19,904 bases of DNA from Treponema sp. (GTDB taxonomy: Bacteria > Spirochaetota > Spirochaetia > Treponematales > Breznakiellaceae), in assembly GCA_031268125.1 (NCBI GenBank), contig JAIRXT010000081.1, forward strand, positions 1-19,904, read 5' to 3'. Under the pieces are notes generated by a model. It searched no databases. It worked only from the letters and a program-made list of their open reading frames with translations, and was not told where the DNA came from. Positions 15,937 through 19,904 of the stretch are shown piece after piece. The position numbers were made by a program, and so were the translations under genes. Position 1 is the stretch's first letter. Every line of letters starts with the position of its first letter.

Positions 15937-17157
15937 TCAGGACAAGCAGAATTTATCCTGCCGGGTCAGCCATTTGCCGTTGGTAAAATCGGGGATAGCC
16001 ACCGGCGCGCCGCCCAGGGTAATGGATTCTTCTGACAGGACGGAAATGCTCATCCACGCGGCCATGTCGTAGATGTCGATGGGAACCGGGGAGCCGGAGC
16101 GGACCGCATCGAAGAAGGCCGTAAATTCCAGCCAGTCCATGCCGTCATGGCCCCCCTGTACCCCCTCTTTTATGTACTGGGTCCAGACGGGGTGTTCGTA
16201 TTTTTCAAAGTACGAATCCGCGTTTCCCCACAGGCCCCGGCCGTTGAATTCGAACTTATCGTGAACCCCGTCAAGGAAAATCGTCTTGTTGTCCTCGCTG
16301 AACATTCCCCGTGTACCCTGGACATGAAAGGCCCGGGAGTAGGCCCGCGGCAGGGTGGTATCCAGCGTCAGGGTGATCGTCTCCCCCCCGGCGCAGGTGA
16401 TGATCGTGGTAACTACATCCCCCTGGGCAAACCGGAGCCGTGCATCGGGGCTCTCGTTCCCCTTGCGGGCGGCAAGGTAGTCGTGAAGCCCCGCCGCCTT
16501 GGACGCCGCCGAGTTAAGTTTGAGCATGCGGTTCCCCCGGTTGATGTCCAGCACCTGGGCAATGGGCCCCAGTTCATGGGTGGGGTAGTTTTCGCAGTTC
16601 CGCAGCAGGTAGTTGTCCTTGCGGTAGTGGCGGTTCTCCCAGCCCCCCGCCACCTCCGATCTTAAATCGTGGCGGTAGCCGCCCTGGCAGTGGACTATCT
16701 CGCCGAAAAGCCCCTGGCGCACCATGTTAAGCACCATAAGCTCGTAGCGGCCAAAGCAGCAGTTTTCCATGAGCATGCACTGGGCGCCGGTTTCCTCCTG
16801 GGTACGGACAAGACGCCAGCAATCTTCAATGGAATACGCGCCCCCCACTTCTACCGCCGTGTAGATACCGGCCCGCATGGCGGCGCAGGCTATATCGACA
16901 TGGGGCGTCCAGCCCGGCGAAACAAGTACCGCGTCCAGGCCCTTCATTTCCAGGACCTCCCGGTAATCCCCTGTAAGCAGCGGTTTGGACCCTCCCGCCG
17001 CCTTTTCAAGCCGTGCGGCCGCATCCTGTCTGCGGTCCTCATAGGTATCGCAGAGCGCCGCCACTTTTACTTCCGCACGCGGAAGGATGCATGCCTCCAT
17101 CAAACTCATGCCCCTGCCGCCTAATCCGATAATGCCGATATGCACCGTTGATTTCAT
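15937..17157 (-). CDS. Gfo/Idh/MocA-family protein, GH109-like (NAD-dependent glycosidase/oxidoreductase)
   Basis: 406-aa NAD-binding protein. Rossmann loop GIIGLGGRG (8-16), CDTYEDR (36-42), VSPGWTPHVDIACAAMRAG (79-97) and EVGGAYSIEDCW (103-114). The second domain has ENCCFGRYELMVLNMVRQG (131-149), GGYRHDLR (159-166), HYRKDNYLLRNCENYPTHELGP (177-198) and DINRGNRM (204-211). These match GH109, glycosidases that cleave alpha-GalNAc through transient oxidation by bound NAD. The YPTH segment, which contains the predicted catalytic His, is kept, but the following Gly is Glu here (HELGP rather than HGLGP). A plain sugar dehydrogenase is the alternative. GGAGG stands 6 nt before the ATG. No signal peptide, so cytoplasmic. 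Divergent from a UlaG-like hydrolase 36 nt away, pointing to sugar breakdown. Confidence 0.88.
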   Translation of the reverse strand: MKSTVHIGIIGLGGRGMSLMEACILPRAEVKVAALCDTYEDRRQDAAARLEKAAGGSKPLLTGDYREVLEMKGLDAVLVSPGWTPHVDIACAAMRAGIYTAVEVGGAYSIEDCWRLVRTQEETGAQCMLMENCCFGRYELMVLNMVRQGLFGEIVHCQGGYRHDLRSEVAGGWENRHYRKDNYLLRNCENYPTHELGPIAQVLDINRGNRMLKLNSAASKAAGLHDYLAARKGNESPDARLRFAQGDVVTTIITCAGGETITLTLDTTLPRAYSRAFHVQGTRGMFSEDNKTIFLDGVHDKFEFNGRGLWGNADSYFEKYEHPVWTQYIKEGVQGGHDGMDWLEFTAFFDAVRSGSPVPIDIYDMAAWMSISVLSEESITLGGAPVAIPDFTNGKWLTRQDKFCLS

Positions 17158-17181
17158 GTCGTACCTCCGTATAAATCAGGC

Positions 17182-17187
17182 TATACT
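17182..17187 (+). promoter_or_regulatory. Candidate -10 box of the UlaG-like gene (leaderless)
   Basis: TATACT ends 6 nt before the ATG at 17194, so the first transcribed base would be at the start codon. The -35 region is unclear, and no good ribosome-binding site is present. On the opposite strand the same 36 nt must serve the GH109-like gene. Confidence 0.4.
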
Positions 17188-17193
17188 AGGCCG

Positions 17194-18102
17194 ATGGAAA
17201 AGTACACACGATGGTATAAACAGGGCAGGGCCCTGCTGGAAGAGATTGAAAAATCCGTGCCGGGAAATGCCGAAGCCAGGATCTGGTACCTGGGGCAGCA
17301 CGGTTTTGTCATCAACCTGGAGGGGCTGGTCTTCTATATCGACGTAATCCTCAACGATCTGCGGGATTCGGAGGGCAAAAGCCGCCGGGAGTACCCGGCC
17401 CCCTTCGCCCCGGACATGGTTAAACGGGTGGACTATGTACTCTGCACCCATAACCACAGCGACCACCTGAACCTGGAAACCCTGATCCCCCTGGCGCAGA
17501 CAAACCCCCGGGCCCGTTTCGTGGTCCCCCGCCCCTGGCAGAACCTGTTAAGGGGGGCGGGGATCGGGGAGGACCGGATTCTGGGCGCCCGGGAGGGAGA
17601 AGAAATCACGCTGGGGCCGGTTTCCCTCCTCCCCGTCGGGGCCGTTCATACCCGCTTCATCCGGGATGAACCGGAACGGGACGGTAACGGGGATTGCCCC
17701 TGCCTGGGCTACCTGCTTAAGGGCGGGGGCCTTACGGTGTACCACGCAGGGGATACCTGGGTTACTCCGGCGCTGGTCCGCACGCTTAAGACCGCAGGTC
17801 AGGCTGCGTGCCAGGCTGCGGGCCGGGCCTGCGGCCTCCTGAACATCGCCATCCTCCCCATCAACGGAACCGACTGGGAGCGGACAGAACATAACTACAT
17901 CGGAAACATGGGGGCCCTGGACGCAGTAAAACTAGCCCAGGCGGTTCCGGCGGATCTGACCATCCCCGCCCACTACGACCTTATGGCCGAAAACAGCGAG
18001 AACCCCGCCCTCTTTGCGGATTACATGTACCGGCGCTGCCCGGAAAAACGGTTCCATATCTTCGCCCTGGGTGAACAGTTTATCTACCGGGACAGCAACT
18101 GA
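17194..18102 (+). CDS. UlaG-like metallo-beta-lactamase-fold metal-dependent hydrolase
   Basis: 302-aa cytoplasmic hydrolase. Metal ligands are visible in THNHSDHL (85-92), H152 in GAVHTRF and D187 in YHAGDTW (183-189), with the UlaG-style WYLGQHGFVINLEG at 31-44 and TIPAHYDLMAENSENP late in the protein. UlaG itself opens L-ascorbate-6-phosphate lactone; the true substrate here is unknown. Between the GDTW strand and the LLNIAILPINGTDW strand there is a small insertion (203-214) in which the DNA repeats CAGGCTGCG twice, giving GQAACQAAGRAC. No ribosome-binding site is seen and a -10 box sits just before the ATG. Neighbouring genes suggest sugar or sugar-acid metabolism with the GH109-like protein. 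It ends 18 nt before the hairpin chain. Confidence 0.9.
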   Translation: MEKYTRWYKQGRALLEEIEKSVPGNAEARIWYLGQHGFVINLEGLVFYIDVILNDLRDSEGKSRREYPAPFAPDMVKRVDYVLCTHNHSDHLNLETLIPLAQTNPRARFVVPRPWQNLLRGAGIGEDRILGAREGEEITLGPVSLLPVGAVHTRFIRDEPERDGNGDCPCLGYLLKGGGLTVYHAGDTWVTPALVRTLKTAGQAACQAAGRACGLLNIAILPINGTDWERTEHNYIGNMGALDAVKLAQAVPADLTIPAHYDLMAENSENPALFADYMYRRCPEKRFHIFALGEQFIYRDSN

Positions 18103-18119
18103 ATATTTTTTTGGGCGCA

Positions 18120-18158
18120 TCCCATTGTCTGCGGCCGCCTGCGCCGCAGACAATGGGA
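18120..18158. repeat. Perfect 16-bp hairpin, right cluster A
   Basis: Arms 18120-18135 and 18143-18158 are perfectly complementary around a 7-nt loop. It follows the UlaG-like stop codon by 17 nt. It has no T-run, so it is not an obvious intrinsic terminator. Confidence 0.8.
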
Positions 18159-18174
18159 CCGGGCTATCCGCTCC

Positions 18175-18219
18175 AACCAAAAACCCGGTGTGAACGGAGT
18201 TCACACCGGGTTTTTGGTT
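18175..18219. terminator. Strong bidirectional terminator, right cluster B
   Basis: A 21-bp perfect stem (18175-18195 with 18199-18219) closed by a 3-nt loop. A GC-rich 12-bp core is flanked by A5 on the left and T5 on the right, the layout of a bidirectional intrinsic terminator. It lies between the plus-strand UlaG-like gene and the minus-strand frameshifted gene, which converge here. Inside is GTGAAC-GGA-GTTCAC (18190-18204), the same word frame found twice in cluster D. Confidence 0.75.
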
Positions 18220-18238
18220 CCGCTTCTATCCCTTGCGC

Positions 18239-18271
18239 GGCTCAAAAACGACATCCTTGTCGTTTTTGAGC
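18239..18271. repeat. 14-bp hairpin, right cluster C
   Basis: A perfect 14-bp stem, 18240-18253 with 18258-18271, closed by a 4-nt loop; it contains A5 facing T5. It could back up termination in either direction. Confidence 0.75.
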
Positions 18272-18273
18272 TG

Positions 18274-18332
18274 TGGAGTTTTGCTATCGTGAACTCTGTT
18301 CACGCGTGAACAGAGTTCACGGCAAAACTCCA
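18274..18332. repeat. Nested 59-nt palindromic element, right cluster D
   Basis: Outer 11-bp stem (18274-18284 with 18322-18332), a 3-nt bulge (18285-18287), then a 34-bp perfect palindrome with no loop (18288-18304 with 18305-18321). Each half of that palindrome is itself GTGAAC-N3-GTTCAC (18289-18303 and 18306-18320), so the strand could fold as one long cruciform arm or as an outer stem carrying two mirror-image small hairpins. Confidence 0.8.
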
Positions 18333-18345
18333 TGAATTTCTAACA

Positions 18346-18363
18346 GCCGCCATCCCTGGCGGC
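18346..18363. repeat. 6-bp GC hairpin, right cluster E
   Basis: GCCGCC (18346-18351) pairs with GGCGGC (18358-18363) around ATCCCT. It is 6 nt past the stop codon of the frameshifted minus-strand gene. No T-run follows it. Confidence 0.6.
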
Positions 18364-18369
18364 CCCGGC

Positions 18370-19496
18370 TTAACCTAAATACTGCTTAAACCCTTCTCGT
18401 AAACTATCAAGTATATATTCATCGTGTTCACAAACAAACCTGAAACAGTCTGCTATCATCCGGCGGATTGTCTTGTTTTTGAGACCTCTTGCCCAATCGA
18501 GTTTATCTCCACCCATATATTCCCCTACTCCGCGCCAGGCAATCCACAACACATCGTGCATTGTCCAACATAGACCATGTATCGCATTGAACGCAACAAT
18601 TTCTTTGCCGGGTTTTTTACCAATCCTCAAGGGATTCATGGCATAGCCGATCATTGCCCTTTGATCTATGGGCTGACCAATCCACGCCGAAATGCGGTCA
18701 CGCATTTTTAACAATCCTTCATCGGTTAGATTATCAAAGTTTGCATCATCAAGCATGAAATTAACAGAATTACTGTAATATTTTTTATCCTTCATGCTTT
18801 CCATTATTTTAATTGCACGTTTGAATACATCCTGAATTGGGACGGAGGATTCTTTTTTCCCTCCTAAAATGAATATGTGCCCGCCCTTTTCATACCAATC
18901 GGGCATAATAAACAAATTGTTATCATCATATCCTGCCGGCTCTGTATATGGTTTACCCCAATAGCCCTGTGAACCGTCCAGGCCAAAACACCATCGTCAT
19001 CATAACCTGTCACCAATACCCACGAGTATTTATTTCCGAATAGCGCTAAAACCGGGATATTTTTGTTGATCGAGGCTTTTATTTTATTAAATATCACGTC
19101 TTTATTTTCTTCGGGAAATATCAATTCTTCAAAATCATAACCGGCATAATCCATTGAAAAACCTATATACCAGTCAAACTCTCTGAGCATCACATTACAG
19201 GTTTGATTCCAGTCATCTTTCATGTGATTATCGTTTGACAAGTCAAGCTGCAAAAAACCAAATCCCGTCACAGTGGTGTACAAATTATATAATTCTTCAT
19301 GCTTTTTATTTATTGGTATTAAGCCCTTGCATTGACCACATTTAATACAGTTTCCTTTTTGCCTGCTGCAGAAAAAATCGCAATTTTTATCGGTAATTCC
19401 TTCCGCACGCATGAGCATGGATACAAAGCAAGCCGTAAATCGTACAGTTTCGCAGCCGTTCGGAAAATTTACCACATCTGAAATAATTTTTTTCAT
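18370..19496 (-). pseudogene. Papain/C39-like (BtrH-N-like) cysteine-rich protein, split by a 1-nt frameshift
   Basis: Two overlapping minus-strand frames (18864-19496 and 18370-18915) read as one protein of about 375 aa if one base is added. The first runs well to VLVTGYDDDG near 19000 and then becomes nonsense. The second frame, read upstream of its ATG, gives FGLDGSQGYWGKPYTEPAG and continues to MPDWYEKGGHIFILGGK. The break maps to an A4 run (18985-18988, T4 in the coding sense) where T5 would restore GV-FGLDG. The full span is 1127 nt, one short of 376 codons. The N-terminal half looks like a C39/BtrH-N papain-like fold with a cysteine cluster (C39, C43, C50, C53, C56); the C-terminal half is helical. 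Function unknown. GAGGA precedes the ATG. Strongly AT-rich. A sequencing error cannot be excluded. Confidence 0.75.
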
Positions 19497-19524
19497 CTAT
19501 ATGTCCTCATTCAAAATTGTATTT

Positions 19525-19555
19525 CGCATAACAGGACCGTTATGCGGCGTTTTTT
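19525..19555 (+). terminator. Small hairpin followed by T-run, between antitoxin and frameshifted gene
   Basis: CGCATAAC (19525-19532) pairs with GTTATGCG (19539-19546) around a 6-nt loop, followed 3 nt later by T6 (19550-19555) on the plus strand. Both flanking genes are on the minus strand, so it points the wrong way for them; read on the minus strand it lacks a T-run. It may be a relic of a cassette boundary. Confidence 0.4.
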
Positions 19556-19558
19556 GCT

Positions 19559-19807
19559 TTAATGATATTTATCTTTGAAATAATCGCTTCCTTCCCTGCA
19601 TTCTCTTATTACATCAATTATTTCTTTTGTTGTAATATCTGTATCTATTCCTTCAATATCGAAGGGTGATTTTTTTTGTTTTTTATTTATAGGAGCCAGT
19701 TTAAATTGGTTCCCATCTTTTCGCGTGATTATTACCTCTTCTTTTAATGCGGTGTTTAAGACCGTTGAAAAATTCTGCCGCGCTTCCGAATATTTAAATA
19801 TTTTCAT
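19559..19807 (-). CDS. Phd/YefM-family type II antitoxin
   Basis: 82-aa antitoxin. MKIFKYSEARQNFSTVLNTA is the Phd/YefM DNA-binding N-terminus, followed by EEVIITRKDGNQFKLAP strands and a charged, flexible C-terminal tail (KSPFDIEGIDTDITTKEIIDVI) expected to wrap and block the toxin. It should neutralise the toxin and repress its own operon. A GGAGG site lies 6 nt before the ATG and inside the end of the upstream PIN gene, which it overlaps by 14 nt in a different frame, so the two are translationally linked. The order toxin first, antitoxin second is the reverse of the commonest layout. AT-rich, like its neighbours. Confidence 0.88.
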   Translation of the reverse strand: MKIFKYSEARQNFSTVLNTALKEEVIITRKDGNQFKLAPINKKQKKSPFDIEGIDTDITTKEIIDVIRECREGSDYFKDKYH

Positions 19808-19904
19808 CGTATACCTCCAGAATATTTATTTTCATATCTTTCCCATTATTTTTCATTTTCCCATCCAGCGTTAATAAGGGTAAATTTAATCTATATGATG
19901 TTTC
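19794..19904 (-). CDS. C-terminal end of a PIN-domain (VapC-like) toxin, truncated by the window edge
   Basis: The minus strand from the last base of the window reads in one frame for 36 residues to a TAA at 19794-19796: ETSYRLNLPLLTLDGKMK...NILEVYDENI. The LNLPLLTLDGKM segment is the last strand and late acidic residue of PIN-domain endoribonucleases, and INILEV is the usual closing strand. The rest of the gene lies beyond 19904. It overlaps the Phd/YefM gene by 14 nt, supporting a toxin-antitoxin pair, although a separate antitoxin upstream of the PIN gene cannot be excluded. If it is a toxin, it would cut RNA and halt growth when the antitoxin is lost. The catalytic N-terminal acids are outside the window. 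Confidence 0.7.
   Translation of the reverse strand, partial: ETSYRLNLPLLTLDGKMKNNGKDMKINILEVYDENI

Noticed and set aside
18190..18320. LexA-like box reading of GTGAAC-N3-GTTCAC
   Set aside because: Known Gram-positive LexA boxes have GAAC-N4-GTTC; here the spacer is 3 nt, and the copies lie at gene ends inside terminator-like stems, not in a promoter.

Overview
The window looks like chromosome from an anaerobic spirochaete, most likely a treponeme-type (termite-gut or rumen-like) organism. This is inferred from gene style: a moderately GC-rich coding backbone, a ferredoxin-linked 2-oxoacid oxidoreductase (IorAB) near phosphate acetyltransferase, MurG with a variant HESD motif, and many intergenic palindromes. 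No rRNA, tRNA or CRISPR array is visible, so the genus call is only moderately supported.

Left edge (1-522): no gene. It holds five separate hairpin-forming inverted repeats, followed by a small XRE-type regulator (523-903, + strand). From 6544 down to 931 on the minus strand runs a tightly packed five-gene operon: murG, a CvpA-family membrane protein, a DNA polymerase III delta'-like clamp-loader subunit, a soluble PAS histidine kinase, and an NtrC-type sigma-54 activator. Every junction overlaps by 4 or 8 nt. The operon joins cell-wall synthesis, replication and a cytoplasmic two-component system in one transcript.

Centre (6600-13500): pta (+) has a near-consensus sigma-70 promoter. An orphan family-5 solute-binding protein (-), a DEAD-box-type RNA helicase with DEGD in motif II (-) and a GT4 glycosyltransferase (-) follow. 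Divergent from the glycosyltransferase is a sodium:solute symporter (+), which is followed after 42 nt by iorA and iorB (+), likely co-transcribed. Together they could link uptake of a solute to ferredoxin-dependent oxidation of aromatic 2-oxoacids. Pta offers a route from acetyl-CoA to acetyl-phosphate, although it is a separate transcript.

Right part (15900-18100): a GH109-like Gfo/Idh/MocA protein (-) and a UlaG-like metallo-beta-lactamase-fold hydrolase (+) diverge from a 36-nt spacer, suggesting a small sugar-catabolism pair. From 18120 to 18363 there is a chain of five perfect or near-perfect hairpins. One is a strong bidirectional terminator. Another is a nested element containing a 34-bp perfect palindrome.

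Right edge (18370-19904): composition drops sharply to AT-rich (19081-19140 has 13 G/C in 60; 14341-14400 has 42 in 60). The genes are accessory: a cysteine-rich papain/C39-like protein broken by a single-base frameshift, a Phd/YefM antitoxin, and the C-terminal end of a PIN-domain toxin placed upstream of the antitoxin. This looks like a horizontally acquired island whose left boundary is the hairpin chain.
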